From: Planctomycetota bacterium | GTDB taxonomy: Bacteria > Planctomycetota > PUPC01 > DSUN01 | Direction of reading: 5' to 3' | Length of the DNA: 14,120 nucleotides | Assembly (NCBI GenBank): GCA_016872875.1 | Contig: VGYW01000215.1 | Coordinates: forward strand, 1 to 14,120 | Shown: positions 1-8,683 of the stretch, piece by piece | How the letters are laid out: the number at the start of each line of letters is the position of its first letter | Position numbering within the stretch: the first letter of the stretch is position 1 | The notes under the pieces: generated by a model | Seen by the model: only the letters and a program-made list of their open reading frames with translations | What the model was told of the DNA's origin: nothing | Database searches by the model: none | Position numbers and translations under genes: made by a program

Positions 1-2607
1 CTTGACGACCGGGAAGAGCACCGGGTTGCGGCACTGCCGAACGTATTCGGCGTAGGTGAGGTCGCCCACCTTTGCCGCGATCTCCAGCTTCGGCGGCTCT
101 TTCTCGATGGTGAGCTTGTTCCCGGCCGCATCCTTGTCCACGAAGAAGCCGGGAATTGTGACCAGCCCGCGGTCGTCGGGCGTGACGCTGCCGGCCTGGA
201 TGAGCTGGCCCGTGGCGACCTTGCGGTTGGCCCAATGGTATTTCCTGCCCTTCTCGATCTTGAATTGTTGGAGCCGCCAGGGCGTGATGTCGGCCTGCCC
301 GAAGCGGGCCGGAGTGGGGGGCACGGAGGGGCCGTTGAGGACGCGCCCCTCATCGCCGATGCGGATGGCGGCCTCGAAGCGCTCGGGAGTGTCCACCAGG
401 GCGAGCGGCTCCTTGCTCTTGAGCTTGAAGGGGTTTTCGGGGGTGTGCCAGACGAGATAGCCGTTGAGGGTGCCGCGCGGCTCCTTCTTCCAATCGGTTT
501 GGGGCACCTCGCAGAAGTTGACGTTCGTGATGGCGAGATATGCCTGGTTGCGTGGGATGCCGGGCCAGCCCCCGTTTGGGGCGTCGCCGATGTCGCACCA
601 CCACCAGCGTCCGCCGCGCTTGTCGGCGGCAAGGGCGAGGATGAGGCCGGGATAGCCTGCCTCGCCCCAATGCGAGTCGTCGGAGCGGTCGTAGTTGACG
701 CTCTGGCACAGGCCGATGAAGGGCCAGGCGCGGTCGGGGAACTCCTTGGAGAGCCAGACGGGATCGCAGTAATCCCAGACTGGAAGGCCGAGGTCGTTCT
801 TGAGCGCCCATTCGCGCTTGCCGACCATCCGCCATTGGCCGGCTTGGCGGGGAGCGGTCCAGGGCACGTCCTGCGCGGCGGAGCAGAAGGCGAAGACGTC
901 GGGGTGGTGGATGGCCATGAGCATCGCCGAGCTTTCGCCCGTGAAGACCACATGGTCGCGGCTGGCCTGGGGGAGTTCCTGGAAGAAGTAGCCGATCTCG
1001 CGGAGCAGGCGGTTCTCGAAGAACGGCTGCACCGTGGCCTTGCGGGGGTCGCGCCCCGTGTTGCTCGCGTCGTGATAGCCGTAGAGGTTGCCCGAGCGCT
1101 GGATGTGTGGCCCCCAGCGGGCCGATTCGTCGGGGCCTTTGCGCCCGCCGTAGTAGAAGCGGCCGCCCTCCTTCCAGCCGCCGCGGCTGAAGGGCACCGC
1201 CCGCGGCGGGAACGGCGCCAGCCGCGTGGGCGGAATGTAGATGCCGTCGGTGTTCACCTCGGCCAGGGCGTGCGACCAGAACGGCTCGGCGACGATCCAG
1301 GGCGGGAGCGCGCCCGGCTTGCTGAAGCCGACCAACTCGCGCGGGGGCACGAGGCGGAAGAAGAAAGGCGTCGAAGGCTCGGTGTGCAGCCCGTCGCCCC
1401 CGCCGCCCCAATAGACGTATTCGCGTATCTGCCGCTGCCGCCCGTGCTTCACGCTCTCGTTGAAGGCCACCTGGAGGACGGGCCGCGGCGTCTCCACCTT
1501 CACCTCTAACGGCTCGGCGAGGGCGTTAGCCGACGAGAAGCCCTCGCGGTTCTCGTTCCCCTCAATCACCGATGTGACGGCGAAGAAGAGCTTGCCCGGC
1601 TCGCGGACCGTGTGGACGAAGAGGCCCGTGCCGTCGGAGAGTTCAGGGCCTTTCAACTCGCGGAGCCCTTCGCCAAGCACTTTGGCATCGGCGAGCCACT
1701 TGCCGCCCTCGACCTTCTCCGGCCACGTGTCGTCAATCACGAAGTTGTATCGGAGCGGAATCTTCGCAACGAGTGCGTCCCAATACGCCTTCTCGGTCAT
1801 GTCCTTCGGGCGTTCGCCGCCTGGGAGGAGGTGTGCCTTAAAGTGAATGTAGGCCGCGTAGCTGCCCATCCCGTCGCGGGAGTAGACGGTTCGGCGGTAG
1901 TTGAGTTGCGAGTTTCCTTGCGCCTCGCCGACCATCGTGGCTCGGTCCAGATTCCGTGCGGTGATCGCCTCCGTATGCACATAGGTCCTATAGGTCCTAT
2001 CGAAGAACGCCCCGTCGTAGGGGGTCTGCTTCCACGTCAGAAACACCTGCCCCGACCGGTAGAATGCCCTCAGCTCGGTCGGCTGGGGTGGGCGGTTGGG
2101 ATTCGGCCCGGCGCACGTGATCTCCAGATAGGGCCGCTGCCACGAGGGCTCAAAGTCGTTCGCCGGCAGGGGGAAGTTGGTCCTCAGCACAACCTCCCGC
2201 AGGTTCGCAACCTGCGGGAGGTTACCCGTGATGTCCCACTCATGGCACACGGGCGAGGCGAAGGCGAAGGGGCAGCTCACGGCAAGTGGCTCGGCGGGAG
2301 CCTCGCCCTCCCTCCACACCTTGAGGCCATCGAACGCCGGGTCATTCCACCGGTCAATGCTGAACGCCTTGGCGAGAGGCGCGCCGCCCTCCAGGTTCAC
2401 CCACAGCCGCAGCACCGCCTTGTTCGGCTCTTTGATCTTCGATAGGTCGAACCGAATCGTCGCGCCATCCTTCTCGCTCTTGAGGGCCGTCACGCCCGTG
2501 GTCTTGCACGTGTCCTGCTCGCCGACCCTGACCGTGTAGGTGGTCTCCCCTCCCGTGGCCAGTGCGCCGATGAGCGACAGGGCGGTCCCAAGTGTGAGTC
2601 TTCTCAT
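1..2607 (-). CDS. Large secreted multidomain protein, possible alpha/beta-hydrolase core (3' end outside window)
   Basis: An uninterrupted minus-strand frame runs from ATG at 2607 to the left edge, giving at least 869 residues with no stop in view. The start has GGAG about 10 bases upstream and opens a signal-peptide-like segment (MRRLTLGTALSLIGALA). Residues about 22-165 look like a beta-sandwich of the kind that precedes carbohydrate-active domains (TIRFDLSKIKEPNKAVLRLWV). Residues about 173-240 resemble Fn3 (PPQPTELRAF, then GQVFLTW). Further on, VVFTGESSAML (GESSA at 557-561) has the look of an alpha/beta-hydrolase nucleophile elbow, with Ser559 or Ser560 as candidate, and histidine- and aspartate-rich motifs follow (DDSHWGE). 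Enzyme identity is an inference only. The start lies 32 bp beyond the stop of the upstream hydrolase gene, so the two are probably co-transcribed and exported to work on polysaccharide. Three short palindromic or tandem repeats are embedded in frame (about 1981-2000, 2191-2223, 2288-2313). Confidence 0.85.
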   Translation of the reverse strand, partial: MRRLTLGTALSLIGALATGGETTYTVRVGEQDTCKTTGVTALKSEKDGATIRFDLSKIKEPNKAVLRLWVNLEGGAPLAKAFSIDRWNDPAFDGLKVWREGEAPAEPLAVSCPFAFASPVCHEWDITGNLPQVANLREVVLRTNFPLPANDFEPSWQRPYLEITCAGPNPNRPPQPTELRAFYRSGQVFLTWKQTPYDGAFFDRTYRTYVHTEAITARNLDRATMVGEAQGNSQLNYRRTVYSRDGMGSYAAYIHFKAHLLPGGERPKDMTEKAYWDALVAKIPLRYNFVIDDTWPEKVEGGKWLADAKVLGEGLRELKGPELSDGTGLFVHTVREPGKLFFAVTSVIEGNENREGFSSANALAEPLEVKVETPRPVLQVAFNESVKHGRQRQIREYVYWGGGGDGLHTEPSTPFFFRLVPPRELVGFSKPGALPPWIVAEPFWSHALAEVNTDGIYIPPTRLAPFPPRAVPFSRGGWKEGGRFYYGGRKGPDESARWGPHIQRSGNLYGYHDASNTGRDPRKATVQPFFENRLLREIGYFFQELPQASRDHVVFTGESSAMLMAIHHPDVFAFCSAAQDVPWTAPRQAGQWRMVGKREWALKNDLGLPVWDYCDPVWLSKEFPDRAWPFIGLCQSVNYDRSDDSHWGEAGYPGLILALAADKRGGRWWWCDIGDAPNGGWPGIPRNQAYLAITNVNFCEVPQTDWKKEPRGTLNGYLVWHTPENPFKLKSKEPLALVDTPERFEAAIRIGDEGRVLNGPSVPPTPARFGQADITPWRLQQFKIEKGRKYHWANRKVATGQLIQAGSVTPDDRGLVTIPGFFVDKDAAGNKLTIEKEPPKLEIAAKVGDLTYAEYVRQCRNPVLFPVVK

Positions 2608-2639
2608 CTTCTTCTCCGTACCCGAAAACCGAACACCGA

Positions 2640-5600
2640 TCACCGAACACCGTTCTTGAAGAACCTCGGCTCCGCCCAGAACAGGAGGATGCGCTGGCTG
2701 TCCTTGAGCGAATCGAGGCGGGTGACGAGTTTGATCTCCTTGGCCCTATCGAGGCTGGTGGCCACGAGGAGGCGCGGCTCGTCGCCGAGGGTCATCAGGC
2801 CGCTCTGGGCGGCGAGCTTGCCGTCGAGCCAGACCTCGAAGCAGGCCCGGGCGTCGCGGTGGAGCTGCGGGTTGGCGTTCTCCTTCGGGATGCCGGCCTC
2901 CGCCGCGAATGCCGTGAAGCTCGAGCCTTCGAGCTTGTATACGCTTTCGTGGTGGGGCCGCACCCAGAGGGCCTTCGCGTAGTCCTTCTTCCACCCTTTG
3001 AGCGTGGCCGTGCCGATGTGCCAGCCGTAGTACATCGAGGCGTCAATCCGAGGCTTGTCCTTGTCGTTCGTCCGCATCCATTCGTTGTTGTTTTCCAGTG
3101 CCACACCGTGGGCCAGGATGCCGTGGCGGACGAGGTGCTTCTTGTCCACGTCCTCCAGCGGCACGGCCTGGCCGGGCGGGAGCGCGGCGGGGGCCTGATA
3201 GTCTGGCAGAATACAGGTTGTGACCTGAACCAGTCGGCTCTCGCCGCCTGCCTCTAAGAAGCCGACTGTGGCCTCCCGGCGCGCGGCGGCCTTGTCCGGC
3301 GGCGCGGCCTTGATTTTGACCAGCATCGCCTCCCCAGGCGGCAGTGAGCCTACTCCGGGCGCGGCCATGAGCCAACCCTCGGAGCCCGCCGCCCTCCACC
3401 TCAACTCCTTCGCCGAACGGTTGAAGAGGGTCAGCGTCCTGGCGTCGGACCCGCCCGTCGGCACATTCAGCACGATGCTGTCCAAAGAGAGGCTGAAAAC
3501 GGGGCTGACGTTGGCAGTCACAGCAATGGCATCGGTTCGGCCACTCGTCACGTCAGTGACGCTGAGCGCGCCCTTGGCGGCCTTGCCCGCCGGCAGGGCC
3601 TCGCCATCAAGGATCAGGGCAAGTTCCTCGTCCGAGTCCAGAGCGCCCTCGGACTTCGCCAGCATGAGCCACGCGGCGTCCGACGCCGCCTTCCAGGCTC
3701 GCGGCTTCGAGGTCCAGTTGCGCAGCGTGAGCGCGAGCTTGTGCTGGGAGCGAGCGGGAACGTCCGCGGCCAGCTCGGTCCCGTCCGCCGCAATGCCTAC
3801 CGAGCCCGCAATCTCGGCGGCCATCTGGTAGAGGCGGCGCGAGCGCTCCTGCCAGCCGGCCGCGCCGTACTGGAAGAAGCGGGCGGCGGGCACGCCGGCC
3901 GGGATGTAGACCGTGGCCTGAAGGTGGCCGAAGAGCGCTTCGGAGGCCCGCTTCGCCAGTTCGTCGGGGAGAATCTTGCGTCCGAGCATGTCCTCGATGA
4001 AGATGCGGGCCTCGGCCTCCTGAAGCCCCTCCAGCATCATCTCGAAGCGGGCGCTGCTCTCGGCGCCCGCCGGGCCGGGCCAGAAGAGGGCGTGGACGGG
4101 CATCCCCGGCTGAAGGTAGACCTCGCCGCCGCGGGTGCCGTCGAAATATGCCTCCTTCCAGTAGTCGGCCCCCAGCCGGCCAACTCCGCGCGTGCCTACT
4201 GTGAGGGCGCGGTCAACTGCCAGGCGGAAGCCAAATGGGGGAGAATTGCCCGGCAGGCAGAGCACGCTCCCGCCGCCGCGTGGGTTCTGGAACTCCAGCT
4301 TCGGGTTGCGCCAGCCCTGGTCGTTCTGCATGAGGGACATCGAGCTGTAGACCTTGTATATCCAGGAGAACGCCTTGTAGTATTTGGGGTGGGTGCGGAG
4401 CTCGTGGCCGCCCATCGCCCAGTAGACGTCGGGCGTGAACTCGTCGAGCAGGTACTTCAGGTTCGGGTCGCCCTCGCTGTCCCAGGCGTAGCCCCAGAAG
4501 AGCGCCCTCTCCTCGCCGCGGGCCTTCATGTGGTTGTAGGTCGCAGTAGCGAAAGCGCCCCAGATGGCGCGCCGCTGCGCCTCGGTGAGCGTGGGGCCAG
4601 CCACCTTCATCGCCTCGCGCTTCCCCGTCGCTTCATCCCGGACCATCACTTCGGGCGGGTTCGCGGGGTTGCCGTGCATGACGACGAAGCAGATGACCCG
4701 CGGCGTGCCCCAATGCTTCCTCACCATGTCAAGGTAGCGGTCAACCAGCGTGTAGTCGAAGGCGAGCGAGCCGTCCTTCCTGCGGATCCACTTCAGCGGC
4801 GAGTCGTCGCGGTTCCCCAATTCCGTGCAGGTGAGGACTGGCACGAAGGCCCATTGGTTGCCCGCGCGGCCGAGCAGGCGGAGCGAGGCGTCGAGGAGCC
4901 TGAAGTGCTCCTCCGACCAGGGCGTGACGCCGTATTGCTTCGCCACGCCGTATGGGCTTTGCTCAAGTGCCATCGCCGTGCGGAAGTCGGGCGAAGCGGG
5001 CAGACGCCAATCCACCACCTCGACCTCCACGGGCACAGCCTTTGGCTCCATCCCTTCCGCCTGGATAGTGACCGAGCCTTTGTAGGTGCCCGGCGCGGCC
5101 TCCGGTGGCACGGAGATTGAGACCCAGATGGCCTGTGCCTTGCCCTCCGGCACCTCGGCCGGCCCAACGGCCGGAATGTGGTCGAAGAAGGCCACATCGT
5201 CCATTGCCTTGAGGAGCTTCTCGCGTGGCAGGCCCTCGACATTGCTCAGCCCATATTGCCGCAGGGAATCCATGCCCCCCTCGATGGGGTCGGAGAGCGT
5301 CTTGCTCCGCCCGCCGCAAAGGGGCGCCAGGTGGCTGAGCGGGTGCGGCTGCATGGCCACAGCGCGAGCCGGCAGCCCCTTCACCTCTGCTGTCACGCGC
5401 AGCCCGCGGAGCGGCTTGTCGGCGCCGACCGCGAGCTGAGCCGAGTACGTGCCGTTGCGCGCGCCGACGAAGCGGACAGTCCCGGCGCCCTGTGTCGGAG
5501 CTGGTGCTGGGATTGTCGCGCTTTCGCGCGAAAGCGCGGCAATCGCGCCCCACTCCGTGTCGTGCAGCCGGTGGTGTGGGTCAACCGCCCACACCTGGAT

Positions 5601-6680
5601 TCCCGCCGGCCGCCGCACCATCGAGGGGAGCTCGCCCGAGGGGCACCGAAGCGCGAAGGCGTTCACCTGCGCGTGTGGCCACGAGTAGTTGCCCCAGCCC
5701 ACCCAGGCCTGCCCCTCGCGGCAGGTGACAGGATGGATGCGGGCGGCGCGGACCTCGATGGCGAGGACGTTTTCGCCCTTTTGCAGCAGCTTCGCGGGCA
5801 CCTTCACGTCAGCCAGCCGGCGGTCGCGGAGGGTCTGGATGCGTTCCCAGGTCTTGCGGGCCACGCTGGTCGTCCCTCGGTGGCACTCGGCCACGTCGGG
5901 CTGGTTGTGGGGGTGCGGCATGTCGGCGAAGCGGCCGAACATCTCGGGCAGATACATCTCCTGGCCGGGCCAGCGGTCCTTCCCGCCCTTGAGCGATTCC
6001 TCCAGTCGCTTGCGGGAGCGCTCGCTCATCTCATCGGGCCGACGGATGTAGGCGTCGAGCGGATAGTCCTCGCCGTGGGCGTCGGCCAGGCCGCCCTGGG
6101 GCAGGTGGCCGCGGGCGACCTCCTCTCCATTCAGCAAGACACGCACGCCGCCGCGATAGGCGATGCTCAGCGACAGGTCGCCGGCCTCGGCCGGCTCGGG
6201 CACGAAGAAGGGGAAGCGGTAGAAGCAGGCGCGGACGTTGAGGTTCTGGACTCCGAAGCCGAGCTCAGGGCGGCCGATGAGCCAGGGCTTGCGCTCGCGC
6301 GGCCAGCCGCCGTCGTCGAAGCCCGGCTCCGCCCAGCCCTCGGGCGGCGCGGGGCGGTTCATGAACCGCTCTGCCTCGGGCGCCGGCTGAATCCCAGCGT
6401 TCGAGCAAACGAACCGCACCGCCGCGTGGTCCCGCCAGTCCTCCTTCTCCCAGTCGAGCTTGCGGAACGCCAGCCGCGCCTTCGTCAGCCGCTCGAGCGT
6501 CCGCAAGTCGCCCTTCGTCAGGTAGTCCCTCTCCACCGCCTCCTTCAGCGCCCGCGGCTGCATGCGGTCCCAGTCGAACTGGTAGTAGCTCCGCACATAA
6601 GCGCGTTCGTCGAGGACCAGCGTCGAGTCATCAGCTCCCTGTACGAGGGTGTAGAAAAGGGCGATCGCCGCAAGGAGCAT
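2640..6680 (-). CDS. Secreted DUF4091/GH123-like glycoside hydrolase with C-terminal NPCBM-type module
   Basis: From the ATG at 6680 this encodes 1346 residues. The N terminus MLLAAIALFYTLVQGADD is a plausible signal peptide. Residues about 145-350 contain a GH2-like sugar-binding sandwich (LSIAYRGGVRVLLNGEEVARG and KGENVLAIEVRA). Residues about 510-560 have the pattern usual before DUF4091/GH123-like barrels (PPEAAPGTYKGSVTI, then VPVEVEVVDWRLP), and a barrel-like region follows to about 930. An acidic WDSEGD at 733-738 is a candidate active-site segment, unproven. Residues about 960-1156 hold two BACON-like immunoglobulin domains, and about 1190-1342 match the NPCBM layout (CFEVWLDGKLAAQSGLM, then KEIKLVTRLDS). 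The likely role is extracellular glycan hydrolysis; the substrate is not readable. An in-frame ATG at 6818 has a better ribosome binding site (AGGAG, 8 bases away) and would add 46 residues of low-complexity sequence, so which start is used is uncertain. A longer reading from 7160 overlaps the divergent gene and is not credible. A 34-bp palindrome encodes residues about 379-391. Confidence 0.85.
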   Translation of the reverse strand: MLLAAIALFYTLVQGADDSTLVLDERAYVRSYYQFDWDRMQPRALKEAVERDYLTKGDLRTLERLTKARLAFRKLDWEKEDWRDHAAVRFVCSNAGIQPAPEAERFMNRPAPPEGWAEPGFDDGGWPRERKPWLIGRPELGFGVQNLNVRACFYRFPFFVPEPAEAGDLSLSIAYRGGVRVLLNGEEVARGHLPQGGLADAHGEDYPLDAYIRRPDEMSERSRKRLEESLKGGKDRWPGQEMYLPEMFGRFADMPHPHNQPDVAECHRGTTSVARKTWERIQTLRDRRLADVKVPAKLLQKGENVLAIEVRAARIHPVTCREGQAWVGWGNYSWPHAQVNAFALRCPSGELPSMVRRPAGIQVWAVDPHHRLHDTEWGAIAALSRESATIPAPAPTQGAGTVRFVGARNGTYSAQLAVGADKPLRGLRVTAEVKGLPARAVAMQPHPLSHLAPLCGGRSKTLSDPIEGGMDSLRQYGLSNVEGLPREKLLKAMDDVAFFDHIPAVGPAEVPEGKAQAIWVSISVPPEAAPGTYKGSVTIQAEGMEPKAVPVEVEVVDWRLPASPDFRTAMALEQSPYGVAKQYGVTPWSEEHFRLLDASLRLLGRAGNQWAFVPVLTCTELGNRDDSPLKWIRRKDGSLAFDYTLVDRYLDMVRKHWGTPRVICFVVMHGNPANPPEVMVRDEATGKREAMKVAGPTLTEAQRRAIWGAFATATYNHMKARGEERALFWGYAWDSEGDPNLKYLLDEFTPDVYWAMGGHELRTHPKYYKAFSWIYKVYSSMSLMQNDQGWRNPKLEFQNPRGGGSVLCLPGNSPPFGFRLAVDRALTVGTRGVGRLGADYWKEAYFDGTRGGEVYLQPGMPVHALFWPGPAGAESSARFEMMLEGLQEAEARIFIEDMLGRKILPDELAKRASEALFGHLQATVYIPAGVPAARFFQYGAAGWQERSRRLYQMAAEIAGSVGIAADGTELAADVPARSQHKLALTLRNWTSKPRAWKAASDAAWLMLAKSEGALDSDEELALILDGEALPAGKAAKGALSVTDVTSGRTDAIAVTANVSPVFSLSLDSIVLNVPTGGSDARTLTLFNRSAKELRWRAAGSEGWLMAAPGVGSLPPGEAMLVKIKAAPPDKAAARREATVGFLEAGGESRLVQVTTCILPDYQAPAALPPGQAVPLEDVDKKHLVRHGILAHGVALENNNEWMRTNDKDKPRIDASMYYGWHIGTATLKGWKKDYAKALWVRPHHESVYKLEGSSFTAFAAEAGIPKENANPQLHRDARACFEVWLDGKLAAQSGLMTLGDEPRLLVATSLDRAKEIKLVTRLDSLKDSQRILLFWAEPRFFKNGVR

Positions 6681-6818
6681 CTTCAATCGTCCTCGTCCTC
6701 GTCCCTCGTCCTCGTCCTCGATTCTCTTGGCTTGGGCGAGGAGAGGAGTCGAGGACGAGGACGAGGACGACGGACGAGGACGATTAGAGGACAGCAGCGC
6801 GATCGCCACAAGGCGCAT
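6661..6818. repeat. GAGGAC/GTCCTC hairpin flanked by a 20-bp direct duplication of the gene start
   Basis: The 20-mers at 6661-6680 and 6799-6818 match at 18 of 20 positions (GCGATCGCC then G or A, CAAGG then A or C, GCAT). Each is the complement of a start-codon region encoding M-(R/L)-L-(V/A)-A-I-A-L. Between them lies an imperfect hairpin: CGTCCTC-type repeats at about 6686-6720 pair with GAGGAC-type repeats at about 6749-6786, with a loop of roughly 28 bases. The offset between the duplicated sites is 138 bp, a multiple of three, so the hydrolase frame stays open through it. The layout suggests insertion of a hairpin element with target duplication, or an intragenic duplication. It leaves two candidate starts, 6818 and 6680. 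Confidence 0.75.
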
Positions 6819-6832
6819 GAAAACTTCTCCTG

Positions 6833-6861
6833 TTGAAATCCCCGCCGAAAGCCCTATAGTA
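6833..6861 (+). promoter_or_regulatory. Sigma70-like promoter for the CBM9-like gene in the divergent intergenic region
   Basis: On the plus strand TTGAAA (6833-6838) and TATAGT (6855-6860) are 16 bp apart and lie 44 bp before the ATG at 6904. The complement of the same -10 reads TACTAT on the minus strand, with a weak TTGGAA 19 bp upstream (6881-6886), so the two divergent transcription units may share one -10 region. Planctomycete promoters are not well characterised, so this is a pattern match only. Confidence 0.4.
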
Positions 6862-6903
6862 TGCCAGTTACGCTCGCTTTTTCCAACCGACCGAGGGCTT
6901 GCC

Positions 6904-8556
6904 ATGCGAACCGCTCTCCTCTTGTCTCTTATATCAACCACTGTGGGCGGGGCGTCTCTGCCCCGCGAGGAGGCCCTGCGACGCTTCGGGCCGCCCGCTA
7001 TGCACGTGGCCAGGCCAACCGAACCGCCGGCCATTGACGGCAACCTCGACGACCCCGCCTGGCAGAAGGCCGAACCCGTCACGCTTCGCCACCTCGAGGG
7101 GCTTTGGGAGCCGCCGTCGCAGAAGACCGAGGCCCGCGTGTTGGCCGATGAGAAAGCCATCTACTTCGCCGTCAAGTGCTGGGAGGCCGAGCCGCAGCGC
7201 ATGATCGCCGCGGGCGACAAGCGCGATGCCGACCTCTGGATGGGCGACACGGTGGAGGTCTTCCTCGACCCCGGCCACCGCGAGACCCGCCACCAATATG
7301 CCCACATCATCGTCAACCCCAAGGGCGTCGTCTTCGACAGCAAGAACAAGGACGCCCGCTGGAACGCCAACCTCCAGGTCGCCACGGGCAAGTTCGAGGG
7401 CGGCTGGACAGTCGAGCTTTCGGTGCCGATGGCCGACCTCGGCGTGGCGGGCGCAATCCCCAAAGTCTGGGGCCTCAACGTCAACCGCCAGCGGCCAGAG
7501 CTCGGCCAGATCGCCCCCGTCAAGGGCATTCGCGGCCACTACGAGAAGCTCAAAGACCCCGCCGCCTACCGCGAGGGCGAGGACACCGCCTGGGCTCCCA
7601 CCCTCTGCCACTCAAGCCATGTCGTCCAGCGCTTCGGCCACGCACTCCTCGAAGCCGGCACCGCCGAGGTCAAGCCGCCCGATAAGCTCTTCGAAGTCCT
7701 CTTCCGCGCGAACTTCGACGACGGCAAGGTCGGCCCCTTCGAGGACGCCGAGATCGCCAACCAGAGCTTCCGCGGCCCAGGCAAGTGCATCCAGCCCAAG
7801 GGCGGCTCAGGCACCATCTACTTCCGCCACGGAATCGAGACGCTCGACGACGTGACCCTTATCATGGCCCTCAGGATGCCCCAGAACGGCCGCCTCTACT
7901 ACTACGGCCGCGCGCCCGACGACGAGCAGTGCGAGGCCGACCGCCACGAGGTCTTCATGACCCCCGAGGAAGCCAAGCAGCGCAAGTTCCCCGCGATGGA
8001 CGACTACGACACCCACGGCTCCATGATGGCCTGGAAGAGCCACGGGCGGCTCGTCAAGTTCCCCGGCCCCTGGGCCGTGATGACCGGGCACTTCTCCGAG
8101 CCCAGCATCGGCTCCGTCATGTCCCCCGGCACCGATTGGGTCATCCTCCGCACCCGCCTCGGCCAACTGCGCCGCCAGACCAGCCAGGGCCTCGTCCCGC
8201 CCGAACAAGGCTACCCCAAGGGCCTCGTCTTCCACGCCGGCAGAGAGCCCTACCAGATTGACGACTTCATCATCTTCCGCGGAGCCGACCTCGAGCCCCC
8301 GGCCCGCGTGGCCGGCCTCAAGGCCGAGCGCAAGGGCGACGAAACCCTCCTCTCCTGGAACCGCTCCGACGACAACACCCTCACCGCCTACTACCGCGTC
8401 ACCGTCGGCGCCCCTGGCGGCCCGCGGCTGATGGCCGAGACCCATCGCCTCACCCTCACCCTCCCCGCGGCCCAGGCCGCCGCCAAGCCCATCACCGTCG
8501 CCGCCCTCGACCTCTACGGCAACGTTTCCGAAGCCTCAGCGCCAGCCAGCCCATGA
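6904..8556 (+). CDS. Secreted CBM9-like domain protein with C-terminal Fn3 domain
   Basis: The gene encodes 550 residues. The start at 6904 was chosen because GAGGG lies 8 bases upstream and because MRTALLLSLISTTVGGAS is a signal peptide, with probable cleavage near residue 17. The upstream in-frame extension back to 6727 would run through the hairpin insertion and has no signal peptide. Residues about 37-230 follow the CBM9-like pattern seen in many secreted planctomycete and Bacteroidota proteins: PPAIDGNLDDPAWQKAEPV, then ADEKAIYFAVKCWE, then DTVEVFLDPGH, then GWTVELSVPMADL. Residues about 260-460 form a second, unrecognised, probably beta-rich region. Residues about 465-547 look like Fn3 (PPARVAGLKAERKGDETLLSW, ending VAALDLYGNVS). 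No hydrolase motif is evident, so the likely role is binding sugars outside the cell. The gene is divergent from the hydrolase gene and probably serves the same polysaccharide-use locus. Confidence 0.88.
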   Translation: MRTALLLSLISTTVGGASLPREEALRRFGPPAMHVARPTEPPAIDGNLDDPAWQKAEPVTLRHLEGLWEPPSQKTEARVLADEKAIYFAVKCWEAEPQRMIAAGDKRDADLWMGDTVEVFLDPGHRETRHQYAHIIVNPKGVVFDSKNKDARWNANLQVATGKFEGGWTVELSVPMADLGVAGAIPKVWGLNVNRQRPELGQIAPVKGIRGHYEKLKDPAAYREGEDTAWAPTLCHSSHVVQRFGHALLEAGTAEVKPPDKLFEVLFRANFDDGKVGPFEDAEIANQSFRGPGKCIQPKGGSGTIYFRHGIETLDDVTLIMALRMPQNGRLYYYGRAPDDEQCEADRHEVFMTPEEAKQRKFPAMDDYDTHGSMMAWKSHGRLVKFPGPWAVMTGHFSEPSIGSVMSPGTDWVILRTRLGQLRRQTSQGLVPPEQGYPKGLVFHAGREPYQIDDFIIFRGADLEPPARVAGLKAERKGDETLLSWNRSDDNTLTAYYRVTVGAPGGPRLMAETHRLTLTLPAAQAAAKPITVAALDLYGNVSEASAPASP

Positions 8557-8683
8557 TGTAATGCCTCAGCGACGGGTGGCGGCACGTGGGGAAGGTTCGT
8601 AGTGCGGGCTTCAGCCCGTCTCTTGGGCCTGCGACGGCAGGAGTTGACTCGCGCCCCCCTGCCCCCCTTGAGCCGCGCCCGCC
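8557..8683. other. Non-coding stretch with GGGCTTCAGCCC hairpin
   Basis: No credible reading frame is present. A perfect five-pair hairpin, CGGGC-TTCA-GCCCG, lies at 8605-8618, about 50 bp after the CBM9-like gene. It has no T-run, so it is not a classical intrinsic terminator. From memory, the phrase GTAGTGCGGGCTTCAGCCCG is a common dispersed sequence in planctomycete-type genomes; this was not checked. Confidence 0.5.

Noticed and set aside
350..1411. Minus-strand open frame of 353 codons
   Set aside because: It is an alternative frame within the same leftward gene, with an arginine- and proline-rich composition typical of an off-frame reading of GC-rich DNA.
235..1509. Plus-strand open frame of 424 codons
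   Set aside because: It is an antisense shadow of the leftward secreted protein. The minus-strand frame is continuous over the whole region and has a signal peptide and domain-like sequence.
5178..6836. Plus-strand open frame of 552 codons
   Set aside because: It is antisense to the hydrolase, with no recognisable domain or start signal.
6681..7160. N-terminal extension of the hydrolase to an ATG at 7160
   Set aside because: It would overlap the divergent CBM9-like gene and its promoter, and reads as shadow sequence.
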